A stretch of 64,000 nt of DNA from Pseudomonas sp. BMS12. Its GTDB lineage: Bacteria; Pseudomonadota; Gammaproteobacteria; Pseudomonadales; Pseudomonadaceae. Within the stretch, counting starts at the first letter, position 1. Each line of letters opens with the position of its first letter. This document shows, piece by piece, positions 22,751 through 34,790 of this stretch. The position numbers were made by a program, and so were the translations under genes. The notes below the pieces were generated by a model. It was not told the DNA's origin and searched no databases. It saw only the letters and a program-made list of their open reading frames with translations. The DNA lies in assembly GCF_001592875.1 (NCBI RefSeq), contig NZ_LSOF01000014.1, positions 124,001 through 188,000 of the forward strand, written 5' to 3'.

Positions 22751-24070
22751 ATGATCTCTCTCGAACAAAAGCTGCTCGCCGCGTTGCAGTCCTGGCGTGA
22801 TGCGCCGGCCTGGCGGGTAGCGCTATCCGGTGGTCTGGACTCCTGCGTGCTGCTGCATCTGCTGGCGTGCCTGGGGCGACGGGAAGGCTTGCCTCCGCTG
22901 TCAGCGATCCATGTCCATCACGGCCTGCAGACGGTGGCCGATACCTGGCCCGCGCATTGCCAGACGCTATGTGACGGGTTGGGCGTGCCGCTCAGCGTCG
23001 ATTATGTGCAGGTCGATACCGGTTCCAGCCTGGAGCGTGCTGCGCGTGAGGCACGCTATGCGGCGTTCGCACGTAACCTGGGCGAGGGTGAACTGCTGCT
23101 GACCGGCCAGCACCGTGACGACCAGGCCGAGACCCTGCTGTTCCGCCTGCTGCGTGGCGCCGGGGTGCGGGGCCTGGCTGGTATGCCGGCGCAGCGTCGT
23201 CTGGGGCGCGGCTGGTTGGCGCGACCGCTGTTACAGGTCTCGCGCGGCGAGCTGGAAGATTATGCCCATGAGCATGGGCTGGTCTGGGTCGAAGATCCCT
23301 CCAATGCCGATACCTCGCTGGCGCGCAATTTTCTTCGTCATTCGGTGCTGCCGCTCTTGGCGCAGCGCTGGCCGCAGGTGGCAGCGAATATAGCCCGTAC
23401 CGCCAGCCATCTGCGCGAGGCAGAGGAACTGCTGGCTGAGTTGGCTGAGCAGGATCTCGCCATGGCGCGAGTGCCTGGCGAGTTCGACTGGTTGGGGTTG
23501 CCCTCGTTGGCAATGGCGCCACTAAAGGAGCTGAGCGAGGCGCGCCAGCGCAATGCCTTGCGTCACTGGCTGGCGCCTCTGGGTGTACTACCAGACAGCG
23601 AGCATTGGGCCGGCTGGTGCGATCTGCGGGATGCGGTAGTCGACTCGACCCCTGTCTGGCGTCTGGCCGGTGGCGAGCTGAGACGCGCCGACGGACGGTT
23701 GTGGTGGCTGGCGGGCGACTGGTTGTGCAAGCCGCAAGCGCCTGGGAATAACGCTGCTTTTACATCATCCCTGAGTCTGCCTGGCAATGGTCGGCTGCAG
23801 CTGCTGGGGGCCGTGCCCGAAGGGGCGCTGGAGCTGCGTTATCGCCAGGGTGGCGAGGTCATGCTCTTGCCTGGGCGTGGGCATCGCGACCTCAAGCGGT
23901 TGCTCAACGAGCGCGGAGTGCCGGCTTTCGTGCGTGAGCGTCTGCCGTTGTTGTACCGCGGTGAGGAGCTGTTGGCGGTGGCCAATCTGCCGGGATTGGA
24001 TGGGCCTTCGTCGGGCGAGTGGCGCCTGACCTGGTGCCCGCCGACCAGCGCACAAGGTTTGAGCTGCTAG
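22751..24070 (+). CDS. tilS: tRNA(Ile)-lysidine synthase
   Basis: Modifies C34 of the AUA-reading tRNA(Ile) to lysidine, switching both codon and aminoacylation identity. 439 residues. The N-type ATPase PP-loop SGGLDS is at residues 26-31; GQHRDDQAETLLFRLLRG and the middle and C-terminal TilS domains follow. It starts only about 10 bases after the accA terminator and probably has its own promoter or depends on readthrough. Confidence 0.97.
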   Translation: MISLEQKLLAALQSWRDAPAWRVALSGGLDSCVLLHLLACLGRREGLPPLSAIHVHHGLQTVADTWPAHCQTLCDGLGVPLSVDYVQVDTGSSLERAAREARYAAFARNLGEGELLLTGQHRDDQAETLLFRLLRGAGVRGLAGMPAQRRLGRGWLARPLLQVSRGELEDYAHEHGLVWVEDPSNADTSLARNFLRHSVLPLLAQRWPQVAANIARTASHLREAEELLAELAEQDLAMARVPGEFDWLGLPSLAMAPLKELSEARQRNALRHWLAPLGVLPDSEHWAGWCDLRDAVVDSTPVWRLAGGELRRADGRLWWLAGDWLCKPQAPGNNAAFTSSLSLPGNGRLQLLGAVPEGALELRYRQGGEVMLLPGRGHRDLKRLLNERGVPAFVRERLPLLYRGEELLAVANLPGLDGPSSGEWRLTWCPPTSAQGLSC

Positions 24071-24153
24071 ACCCTTTCGCGTAGACTACGCTCCCGTCTT
24101 GTTACTGCTTCTGTGGGCTCCCTTGGAACCCGCAGGGGCATGCTTATTTCAGG

Positions 24154-24181
24154 TTGGCATGCGCCTTCCTGCGCTTATACC
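24154..24181 (+). promoter_or_regulatory. Candidate sigma-70 promoter for pyrG
   Basis: TTGGCA (24154-24159) and TATACC (24176-24181) are separated by 16 bases, in the 154-base gap between tilS and pyrG, placing a start site about 35 bases before the pyrG ATG. The match is by eye. Confidence 0.4.
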
Positions 24182-24194
24182 CCGGCGGCCCTGA

Positions 24195-26709
<2,515 letters not shown>

Positions 26710-26771
26710 TCGGGCATTTCTCCGGTAAAGTGCGCGCCCGTTGGCCGTGACCGGCAGGCATTCTTCCGTAA

Positions 26772-28082
<1,311 letters not shown>

Positions 28083-28094
28083 GCCGGGAATGGT

Positions 28095-28121
28095 AAAAGG
28101 GCAGCGCAAGCTGCCCTTTTT
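28095..28121 (+). terminator. Intrinsic terminator after eno
   Basis: An 11-bp perfect stem AAAAGGGCAGC (28095-28105) and GCTGCCCTTTT (28110-28120) with a GCAA (GNRA-type) tetraloop ends in a T run. The ftsB start region lies directly after it. Confidence 0.9.
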
Positions 28122-28141
28122 GTATGGATACCCTGAAAAAC

Positions 28142-28423
28142 ATGTCAAAGGCGCCTTACTGGCTCTTCGTTGCGCTCATTGTGGTCCTGGCGGGGCTGCA
28201 GTATCGCCTGTGGGTGGGTGAGGGCAGTCTGGCCCAGGTCACCGAACTCAAGCGACAGATCGCCGAGCAGCAGGGCGAGAACGAGCGCCTGCTCGAACGC
28301 AACCGTATCCTCGAAGCCGAAGTAGTCGAGCTGAAGAAGGGTATGGAGACGGTCGAGGAGCGGGCTCGCCACGAGCTGGGCATGGTCAAAGAGGGCGAGA
28401 CCCTCTACCAGCTGGCCGAATGA
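28142..28423 (+). CDS. ftsB: Cell division protein FtsB
   Basis: Small bitopic divisome protein acting with FtsL and FtsQ. 93 residues: one N-terminal membrane segment (YWLFVALIVVLAGLQYRLWVG) followed by a coiled coil (about 30-70; LKRQIAEQQGENERLLERN) and the conserved EERARHELGMVKEGE. ATG at 28142 gives the family length; an ATG at 28124 sits against the eno terminator and has no ribosome binding site. It overlaps ispD by 4 bases, a conserved pairing. Confidence 0.95.
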   Translation: MSKAPYWLFVALIVVLAGLQYRLWVGEGSLAQVTELKRQIAEQQGENERLLERNRILEAEVVELKKGMETVEERARHELGMVKEGETLYQLAE

Positions 28424-29130
28424 GTCAGCACGATACTCCCCCGTTCTGGGTGGTGATTCCCGCCGCGGGCATCGGTTCGCGCATGCGCGCCGACCGTCCC
28501 AAGCAGTACTTGCAGCTGGCTGGGCGGACCATCCTCGAACATACCCTCGATTGTTTTCTCGATCATCCGCAGCTCAAGGGCCTGGTGCTTTGCCTGGCGG
28601 CGGATGATCCGTTCTGGCCGGCGTTGCCGGCTGCCAGCGATGCACGTGTGCAGCGCGCCGACGGTGGTGCCGAGCGCGCCGACTCGGTGCTGGCCGGGCT
28701 GTTGCGCCTGCTGGAGCTCGGCGCGCAGCCGGACGATTGGGTGCTGGTGCATGACGCCGCGCGGCCCAATCTGGCGACGGAGGATCTGGACAAGCTGCTG
28801 CTGGAGCTGGCGCTCGACCCGGTGGGCGGGCTGCTGGCGGTGCCGGCGCGTGACACCCTCAAGCGTGTAGGCGCTGACGGCCGGGTTGCCGAAACGGTGG
28901 ACCGCAGCCTGATCTGGCAGGCCTATACGCCACAGATGTTCCGCTTCGCCGCCTTGCACCACGCCCTGGCCGATGCCCTGGTGGCGGGTGTGGCAATCAC
29001 CGACGAAGCCTCGGCCCTGGAGTGGGCAGGGCAGGCGCCCAAGCTGGTGGAAGGGCGCGCCGACAACTTGAAGATCACCCGCCCGGAAGATCTCGAGTGG
29101 CTGCGTCAGCGCTGGGCGAACAAGCATTGA
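28420..29130 (+). CDS. ispD: 2-C-methyl-D-erythritol 4-phosphate cytidylyltransferase
   Basis: Third step of the MEP pathway, forming CDP-methylerythritol from MEP and CTP. 236 residues. Motifs: PAAGIGSRMRADRPKQYL (nucleotide binding), VLVHDAARPN, PARDTLKR and ITDEASALE. Coupled to ftsB by ATGA. In P. aeruginosa the neighbourhood continues toward ispF, truD, surE and rpoS; here none of these follows, so the conserved order ends at this gene. Confidence 0.98.
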   Translation: MSQHDTPPFWVVIPAAGIGSRMRADRPKQYLQLAGRTILEHTLDCFLDHPQLKGLVLCLAADDPFWPALPAASDARVQRADGGAERADSVLAGLLRLLELGAQPDDWVLVHDAARPNLATEDLDKLLLELALDPVGGLLAVPARDTLKRVGADGRVAETVDRSLIWQAYTPQMFRFAALHHALADALVAGVAITDEASALEWAGQAPKLVEGRADNLKITRPEDLEWLRQRWANKH

Positions 29131-29136
29131 CAGCGG

Positions 29137-29194
29137 TCTAGCCCGGACTTCAGTCCGGGGTTTGTCACCCGTCCCCGACTGACGTCCGGGTTAC
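29137..29194. repeat. Inverted pair of REP-like palindromes after ispD
   Basis: Copy one (29139-29160) reads TAGCCCGGACTTCAGTCCGG plus GG and is itself a hairpin. Copy two (29173-29192) on the opposite strand reads TAACCCGGACGTCAGTCGGG plus G, nearly the same sequence. Two REP-type units facing each other form a BIME-like element. It may also end ispD transcription from the plus strand and MCP transcription from the minus strand. Confidence 0.65.
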
Positions 29195-29224
29195 CGTTCC
29201 TGGCGCCGCAAGCTTGCTCTCTTT

Positions 29225-31363
29225 CTATACCCGGAACTGATTGATCAACCGCCGCTGCTGCTCGGCCAGTTTGGTCAGCTCGGCACTGGCCTGGCTGGCC
29301 TCGTCGGCGCCGCCGGCCACCTCGGCGGCAACCTGGCCGATATTGGTGACGTTGCGGTTGATGTCCTCGGCCACTGCGCTCTGCTCCTCGGCAGCGCTGG
29401 CGATCTGGGTGTTCATGTCGTTGATCACCGACACCGCCTGGGTGATCGACTCCAACGCCTCGGCGGCGGCTGCGGCCTGTTGCACGCTCTCGTCGGTCCT
29501 GGCCTGGCTCTGCTCCATCACGCTGACCACTTCGCGCGTACCGTGCTGCAACTGCTGGATCATCGACTGGATTTCTTCGGTAGCCTGCTGGGTCTTCTGC
29601 GCCAGGTTGCGTACCTCGTCGGCGACCACGGCGAAACCGCGACCCTGCTCACCGGCGCGTGCCGCTTCGATGGCGGCATTGAGCGCCAGCAAGTTGGTCT
29701 GCTCGGCGATGCCGCGGATGGCGGTGAGGATGGCGTTGATGTTCTCGCTGTCCTTGGCCAGGGTCTGTACCACGCCGGTGGCGCGACCGATCTCGGTGGC
29801 CAGGGCGCCGATGGCGCTGGCGGTCTGCTGCACGATGCTCTTGCCGTCGTTGGCCGAGTGGTCGGCGTGGTTGGCTGCCTCGGCAGCCTGGGTTGCGTTG
29901 CGTGCCACGTCCTGGGCGGTGGCGGTCATCTCGTGCACGGCGGTGGCGACTTGATCGATCTCCGCCATCTGTCGCTGCACGCCCTCATTGGTGCGGATGG
30001 CGATATCGGCGGTGTGCTCGGATGAGTCGCTGACTTTCTGTACCGAGCTGACCACGTCGCGGATCATCACCTGCAGCTTGTCTAGGAAGGTGTTGAAGCC
30101 GCCGGCGATCTGCCCGAGCTCGTCGGCGCGATCCACTTGCAGGCGTACGGTGAGGTCGCCGTCGCCCTTGGCGATGTCGTCGAGCATGCCGACCATCTGC
30201 TTCAGCGGGCGGGCGATACCGTAGCCGACGAACCAGATCACCAGCAAGCCGAGTGCTGCGATCAGCAGGCCGACCAGGGCCATGCCCAGGGTGTCCTTGT
30301 GCGCCTGTTCCGCCAGCCCGGCCTGCAGTTGCTGCAAGTCGGCGAAGACTGCCGAGGTGGGAAGTTCGATGGCCAGGGTCCAGCGCGTATCGGTGCCGGC
30401 GACCTTGAACGGCAGGAGCAGCTGGAACAGCTGGCTCTGCTCGTCGAGTGCAGTGATAACGCGCTCGTCGCTGCTCTGTTTGAGTTGGGCCAACAGGCTT
30501 GTCGCGAGTGCCTTCTCGGCGGGCTGACCAATCAGCTTGGTGTCCTTGGTGGCGGCGATCAGGGTGCCGTTGGCGGCGATCAGGGCCAGTTCGCCGGCAC
30601 CGCCATACAGCTCGCCCTTGGCCTCGTTCAGCAGACCCTGGATGAAGTCCAGGGCCAGGTCGTTGCCCACCACGCCCTTGAACTGACCATCGACCAGAAT
30701 GGGAGCGTTGAACGAGGCGACCAGCACCTGTTTGCCGCCGAAGTCATAGGCGGCCGGGTCGATCACGCAGGGCTGCAGGCTGGTCTTCGGGCACAGGTAG
30801 TACTCGCCCTCGCGCACACCGGTGGGCAGCTTCTTTTCGCTTTCCATCTGTTCGGCGGTCAGCGGTGCCACCTTGAACTCGCCACCATCGCGGTACCACC
30901 AGGGCATGAAGCGGCCCGTGGCGTCGTAGCCGGCAGCCTCCTGACCGGCATAGAGGTCGTCGTCCTGGTCGAAGGCGTTGGCTTCCCAGCCGATATACAG
31001 GTCGATCAGCGCCGGGTTCTTCTGCAGGTAGACGCTGATCAGATTCGACAGCTCCTCGCGGCTAAGACTCACCGGCGCCGCGCCATCGGCGCCGGTACCG
31101 AGCTGGCTGTTGAGGGTGGCCAGCGACTTGGCCACGGTCATCGGGCTTTCGAACTGGCGCTGCAGCTTGCCGACCTGGGCGTCGGCCAGGGCGATCAGAC
31201 GCTGGTCGATCACCTGTTCCAGCAGCGTCTGCGTGCGCTCATGCACCAGGGCCTGGGTTTTCGAGCCGGCGAACAGTGCATACAGAACCAGCGCCACGAC
31301 GACGGCCAATACGCTGGCGCCAGCCAGGATAACCACGGAAAACTGGATGGATTTAAAACGCAT
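29225..31363 (-). CDS. Methyl-accepting chemotaxis protein with dCache-type sensor
   Basis: Transmembrane chemoreceptor. 712 residues from ATG at 31363. Order: membrane segment (about 8-31), a large periplasmic double-Cache-like sensor (about 35-355), second membrane segment (about 360-382), HAMP, then the cytoplasmic signalling domain with the conserved hairpin-tip sequence [20 protein letters not shown]. The periplasmic part contains a [10 protein letters not shown] pair of cysteines that could form a disulphide. The ligand cannot be told from sequence. A FliA-type promoter lies directly upstream, so it is probably coexpressed with late flagellar genes. Confidence 0.93.
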   Translation of the reverse strand: MRFKSIQFSVVILAGASVLAVVVALVLYALFAGSKTQALVHERTQTLLEQVIDQRLIALADAQVGKLQRQFESPMTVAKSLATLNSQLGTGADGAAPVSLSREELSNLISVYLQKNPALIDLYIGWEANAFDQDDDLYAGQEAAGYDATGRFMPWWYRDGGEFKVAPLTAEQMESEKKLPTGVREGEYYLCPKTSLQPCVIDPAAYDFGGKQVLVASFNAPILVDGQFKGVVGNDLALDFIQGLLNEAKGELYGGAGELALIAANGTLIAATKDTKLIGQPAEKALATSLLAQLKQSSDERVITALDEQSQLFQLLLPFKVAGTDTRWTLAIELPTSAVFADLQQLQAGLAEQAHKDTLGMALVGLLIAALGLLVIWFVGYGIARPLKQMVGMLDDIAKGDGDLTVRLQVDRADELGQIAGGFNTFLDKLQVMIRDVVSSVQKVSDSSEHTADIAIRTNEGVQRQMAEIDQVATAVHEMTATAQDVARNATQAAEAANHADHSANDGKSIVQQTASAIGALATEIGRATGVVQTLAKDSENINAILTAIRGIAEQTNLLALNAAIEAARAGEQGRGFAVVADEVRNLAQKTQQATEEIQSMIQQLQHGTREVVSVMEQSQARTDESVQQAAAAAEALESITQAVSVINDMNTQIASAAEEQSAVAEDINRNVTNIGQVAAEVAGGADEASQASAELTKLAEQQRRLINQFRV

Positions 31364-31400
31364 AGGGACTCCGCATTGCTGGGTGCTGCCTGTCCCTGGC

Positions 31401-31428
31401 TTATCGGCCGCAGAGGGCTGAAGCATTA
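31401..31428 (-). promoter_or_regulatory. FliA (sigma-28) type promoter for the chemoreceptor
   Basis: On the minus strand, GCCGATAA (31408-31401) is an exact match to the sigma-28 -10 consensus, preceded after 12 bases by TAATGCTT (31428-31421), six of eight with the -35 consensus TAAAGTTT. The start site would be about 31 bases before the chemoreceptor ATG. Confidence 0.65.
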
Positions 31429-31536
31429 ATGCCTCTGCAACTAGCAAAGATGGCTGTGGGTCATAGTGCAAGCGGGACGTTGCCCTGCGTCGGGTGGCGC
31501 CCTAGCATACGGCGCTTGTTTATCCGGAGGATCGTT

Positions 31537-32352
31537 ATGCACAGCCTGTTTCGTCTGACCGCCCTGGCCAGCCTGTCCCTGCTGGTGGCCTGTCAGGCCG
31601 TGAACACCACCAGCGGTGGTGCCGTGGGCGTGGAGCGCAAGCAGTACATGTTCAGCATGCTGTCTGCCCAGGAAGTCGACAGCATGTACGCCAAGGCCTA
31701 TCAGCAGACGCTCAGCGAGGCGTCGAGCAAGGGTGTGCTGGACAAGAGCAGCAAGAATGCCCAGCGAGTGCAGGCCATCGCCAAGCGTCTGATTGCCCAG
31801 GCGCCGGTGTTCCGCGCCGATGCCGCGCAGTGGGACTGGCAGGTCAACCTGATCGACAGTGACGAGCTCAACGCCAACTGCGGCCCTGGCGGCAAGATCA
31901 TCGTCTACAGCGGCCTGATCGAGCAGCTGCAACTGACCGATGCCGAACTGGCGGCGGTGATGGGCCACGAGATCGCCCACGCCTTGCGCGAGCACAGTCG
32001 TGAGGCCATGTCCAAGGCCTATGGCACACAGATGGCGACCCAGCTGGGCAGTGCTCTGCTGGGGCTGGGCGAGGCCGGCAAGCAGATGGCCGATACCGGC
32101 GTGGAGTACCTGATGACCTTGCCCAACAGCCGTTCCAATGAGAACGAGGCAGATATCATCGGCCTGGAGCTGTCGGCGCGTGCCGGCTACGACCCGAATG
32201 CGGCGATCAGCCTCTGGCAGAAGATGAGCAAGGCTGGTGGTGGCGCGCCGCCGGAGTTCATGAGCACGCACCCGTCTTCGAGCAGCCGCATAGCGGCCTT
32301 GCAGGCGACGATTCCCAAGGTGATGCCGCTGTACCAGCAGGCCAGAAAGTAG
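31537..32352 (+). CDS. M48-family zinc metalloprotease lipoprotein
   Basis: Probable outer-membrane lipoprotein protease of the LoiP/YggG type, acting in envelope quality control. 271 residues from ATG at 31537, preceded by GGAGG. The lipoprotein signal ends in the lipobox LLVAC. The zinc motif HEIAH is at residues 144-148 and the third ligand Glu is in NENEADIIG downstream. It is divergent from the chemoreceptor and stands alone in transcription. Confidence 0.92.
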   Translation: MHSLFRLTALASLSLLVACQAVNTTSGGAVGVERKQYMFSMLSAQEVDSMYAKAYQQTLSEASSKGVLDKSSKNAQRVQAIAKRLIAQAPVFRADAAQWDWQVNLIDSDELNANCGPGGKIIVYSGLIEQLQLTDAELAAVMGHEIAHALREHSREAMSKAYGTQMATQLGSALLGLGEAGKQMADTGVEYLMTLPNSRSNENEADIIGLELSARAGYDPNAAISLWQKMSKAGGGAPPEFMSTHPSSSSRIAALQATIPKVMPLYQQARK

Positions 32353-32353
32353 C

Positions 32354-32380
32354 GAAAACGGCGCCCGAGGGCGCCGTTGT
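32354..32380 (-). terminator. Bidirectional hairpin between the M48 gene and the SnoaL-like gene
   Basis: Stem ACGGCGCCC (32358-32366) and GGGCGCCGT (32369-32377). Read on the minus strand it runs into TTTTCG, so it best serves the SnoaL-like gene. On the plus strand it lies just after the M48 stop, so it may work in both directions. Confidence 0.7.
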
Positions 32381-32384
32381 CATA

Positions 32385-32828
32385 TCAGGGCAGGGCCTTC
32401 TCGGCGAAGGGGCGGGTTTCCAGGCCGAGCTGGGCACGGAAGCTTTCCATGTCGAACATGGTGCAGATCTCGCGGATATCGCCGTTAGGTGCCAGGGTCC
32501 AGAAGGCCATGGCCGAGATGCTCAGCACCTTGTCGCTGGGCGGGTAGCCCAGCGCCGGTTTCTCGATGGTGCCGATCATGGTGCTCCAGGTAACCACCTT
32601 GTAGCCCTCGGCGATGCACTCCTCGACGACCACCTCCATGTCCGGCATGGCGCTGCGGATGTCCTGCACCATCTGGGTGAAGGCGCTGCTGTTCAGCGGG
32701 TGACCGATGAACGAGCTCTTGTAGAGGAAGTCGGCGCCGTGCATCTGCTCGGCGAGGGCCAGGCGGCCTTTGTTCCAGGTCAGGTCGATGTGCTGGCGCA
32801 CGCGTCTTTTCATTTCATCCGCTGACAT
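32385..32828 (-). CDS. SnoaL-like ester cyclase / NTF2-fold protein
   Basis: 147 residues with the SnoaL polyketide-cyclase-like pattern: an N-terminal helix (VRQHIDLTWNKG), FIGHP, a run of beta strands around VVEECIAEGYKVVTWSTMIGT, and the C-terminal ISAMAFWTLAPNGDIREICTMFD. Such proteins often act as small cyclases, hydratases or ligand binders, but the substrate is unknown and no polyketide genes are nearby. ATG at 32828 has GGAG upstream. The role should be treated as unassigned. Confidence 0.75.
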   Translation of the reverse strand: MSADEMKRRVRQHIDLTWNKGRLALAEQMHGADFLYKSSFIGHPLNSSAFTQMVQDIRSAMPDMEVVVEECIAEGYKVVTWSTMIGTIEKPALGYPPSDKVLSISAMAFWTLAPNGDIREICTMFDMESFRAQLGLETRPFAEKALP

Positions 32829-32930
32829 GTACTGCTCCTTTTGACGGGTACTTCACAATCCGTTGCACAGATTACCAGCACTGAGACTTTTGCCACCCCC
32901 TGTATGTGAGGTGAATCATCTTCCTGGTTG

Positions 32931-33518
32931 TCAGTTGGCCTCGCCAAAGCCCAGCGCCTGAAAGGCTGCATAGATGGCCAGGGCGGCAAAGGCGAGGGCA
33001 GCCAGGCGACGAATGAGCGTCAACGGCAGACGATCGGCAGCGAAGTGACTGGCCAGCACCACGGGCACGTTGGCGATCAGCATGCCCAGGGTTGTGCCGA
33101 TGACCACCAGGATGAAGTCCGGGTACTGCGCGGCGAGCATCACGGTAGCGACCTGGGTTTTGTCGCCCATCTCGGCGAGGAAGAAGGCGATCAGGGTGGT
33201 GAGGAAGGGGCCGAATTTTCGCAGGCTGGACTCCTCGTCATCGTCGAGTTTGTCCGGGATCAGTGTCCACAGGGCCACGGCGGCGAAGCTGACTGCGAGA
33301 ATCCAGCTCAGTGCGGTGGGCGAGAAAAAGCCGGCAACCCAGTTGCCCACGGCGCCTGCGGCGGCGTGGTTGGCCAGGGTGGCGACGACGATGCCCCAGA
33401 TGATCGGCCAGGGACGACGGAAGCGCGCCGCCAGCAACAGGGCGAGCAGCTGCGTCTTGTCGCCGATTTCGGCGAGAGCCACGATACCGGTGGGTACGAA
33501 CAGGGATTCCAACATCAT
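32931..33518 (-). CDS. TMEM165/GDT1 (UPF0016) family manganese exporter
   Basis: Inner-membrane cation exchanger of the family that exports Mn2+ in bacteria. 195 residues with six hydrophobic segments arranged as two inverted repeats, each carrying the signature E-x-G-D-K-T: AEIGDKTQLLALLL near the N-terminus and AEMGDKTQVATVML in the middle. ATG at 33518, with AGGA upstream. A yybP-ykoY manganese riboswitch precedes it, strong contextual support for Mn2+ efflux induced by excess Mn2+. Confidence 0.93.
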   Translation of the reverse strand: MMLESLFVPTGIVALAEIGDKTQLLALLLAARFRRPWPIIWGIVVATLANHAAAGAVGNWVAGFFSPTALSWILAVSFAAVALWTLIPDKLDDDEESSLRKFGPFLTTLIAFFLAEMGDKTQVATVMLAAQYPDFILVVIGTTLGMLIANVPVVLASHFAADRLPLTLIRRLAALAFAALAIYAAFQALGFGEAN

Positions 33519-33531
33519 CAGGCGATCCTAC

Positions 33532-33601
33532 GGGGGCGGGTTTGACGGTTAGCTATGACACGTACGACCTTCCCGCCCCGGGTGAGGTGTGCGTGTCATA
33601 G
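33532..33601 (-). promoter_or_regulatory. Expression platform of the manganese riboswitch
   Basis: On the minus strand CTATGACACG (33601-33592) is perfectly complementary to CGTGTCATAG (33562-33553). Most of the first segment also forms the 3' strand of aptamer helix P1, so the two pairings exclude each other. GGGGCGGG (33579-33572) can pair with CCCGCCCC (33540-33533) just before the ribosome binding site. No T run follows, so control of translation is more likely than termination. Confidence 0.6.
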
Positions 33602-33719
33602 GTCTTGTCAAACCCTGGCCGCTATGGGCCTTGGGTCGCATGCGCCATGCTCTGCGGAGCAAGTGTGTTGACGCATGCCGGGTGAGCTGGGCGCTCACGG
33701 GAGACTACTCCCCTAGGAC
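33595..33719 (-). ncRNA. yybP-ykoY manganese riboswitch aptamer
   Basis: Read on the minus strand, the conserved elements appear in order: a P1 5' strand GTCCTAGG (33719-33712) running into GGGGAGTAG (33713-33705), the CATGCGTCAACA block near 33680-33668, and ACAAGACC closing with the P1 3' strand CCTATGAC (33602-33595). P1 pairs seven of eight bases. These match the consensus of the Mn2+-sensing yybP-ykoY class, which is known upstream of MntP and TMEM165-type exporters. Confidence 0.85.
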
Positions 33720-33758
33720 GGGCGGCATTTTGCCCAAGCCGTCTTGTCGAAGCAAGCA

Positions 33759-34757
33759 TCAGCGCCGAACGGCACGATAGATGCGAAAGCCATCTCCCTC
33801 GCTAAGGGTCTGGCATTTGCCCAGATGCTGTTCGATCAGTGGCGGGTATTTGAGGAAGCTGTTGGCCACCAAGCGTAGCTCGCCGCCAGGTTGCAGATGG
33901 CGTGCGGCCTGGCGCAGCAGCTGTTCGCTGGCCTGGTAGTCGGTATGCACGCCGCTGTGGAAGGGCGGATTGCTGACGATGGCGGCCAGGCCCGTTGGCG
34001 CGGCATCGATACCATCGCCGGCGATCACCTCGGCCTCCAGGCAGTTGGCGGCCAGGGTCAGACGGCTGCTCTCGACGGCGAAGGCGTCGACATCGAGCAT
34101 GCTTACCGTGCTGTGCGGATAGCGCCGTTTGATCACGGCGCCGAGTATGCCGGCACCGCAGCCGAAGTCGAGCAGATGGCCGTTTGGAAGATTGCCAAGC
34201 TGCTCCAGCAGCAGAGCGCTGCCGCGATCCAGGCGGCCATGGCTGAACACGCCGGGCAGGCTGACGACCTGCAGCGGGCCGTCGGCCAAGGGCAACTCGA
34301 AACGCTGGGCCAGTCCGTGCAGGTCGGGCGCGGCCGGTACTTGCTCGACCGTTACCTGCCACAGCTGGCAGTGACGGGCGCTGTCCAGCTTGCGTGGCTT
34401 GCCGTAGGCGGCCAGCTGCTTGGCTGCGCGCTCGATGCCGCCGCGTTTTTCGCCGACCAGATACAGCTCGCGACCGGCCAGGCGCGCGGCGAGGGCTTGC
34501 AGCAGGTAGTCGGTGAGCTCGCGGGACTTGGGCAGGAACAGCACGGCGCTGTCGAAGGCGCGCTCGGGAGCGCTGACGCCGAACTGGCTGCGTTCGGCGA
34601 AGCGTGCGATGAGCGTGCCGTGCTCGCCGGCGTGCCAGCTCCAGCCATGGGCACGCGGTAGTTGGCCGAGCAGGTCATCGGCGGGCAGGCCGGCCAGCAG
34701 CAGATCGCCCCGGAACAATTCCACCTGGCGCAGCAGTACTTCGCTTCGTGGGTCCAT
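33759..34757 (-). CDS. rsmC: 16S rRNA (guanine(1207)-N(2))-methyltransferase RsmC
   Basis: Methylates G1207 of 16S rRNA. 332 residues with two tandem methyltransferase-like halves: a degenerate N-terminal half and an active C-terminal half carrying the SAM loop [12 protein letters not shown] and the catalytic NPPF motif in [10 protein letters not shown]. Its stop is about 40 bases upstream of the Mn riboswitch on the same strand, so some riboswitch transcripts may come from readthrough of this gene. Confidence 0.93.
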   Translation of the reverse strand: MDPRSEVLLRQVELFRGDLLLAGLPADDLLGQLPRAHGWSWHAGEHGTLIARFAERSQFGVSAPERAFDSAVLFLPKSRELTDYLLQALAARLAGRELYLVGEKRGGIERAAKQLAAYGKPRKLDSARHCQLWQVTVEQVPAAPDLHGLAQRFELPLADGPLQVVSLPGVFSHGRLDRGSALLLEQLGNLPNGHLLDFGCGAGILGAVIKRRYPHSTVSMLDVDAFAVESSRLTLAANCLEAEVIAGDGIDAAPTGLAAIVSNPPFHSGVHTDYQASEQLLRQAARHLQPGGELRLVANSFLKYPPLIEQHLGKCQTLSEGDGFRIYRAVRR

Positions 34758-34790
34758 GGGCGTTCTCCGGGGCAGAAAAGGGCGCGTAGT

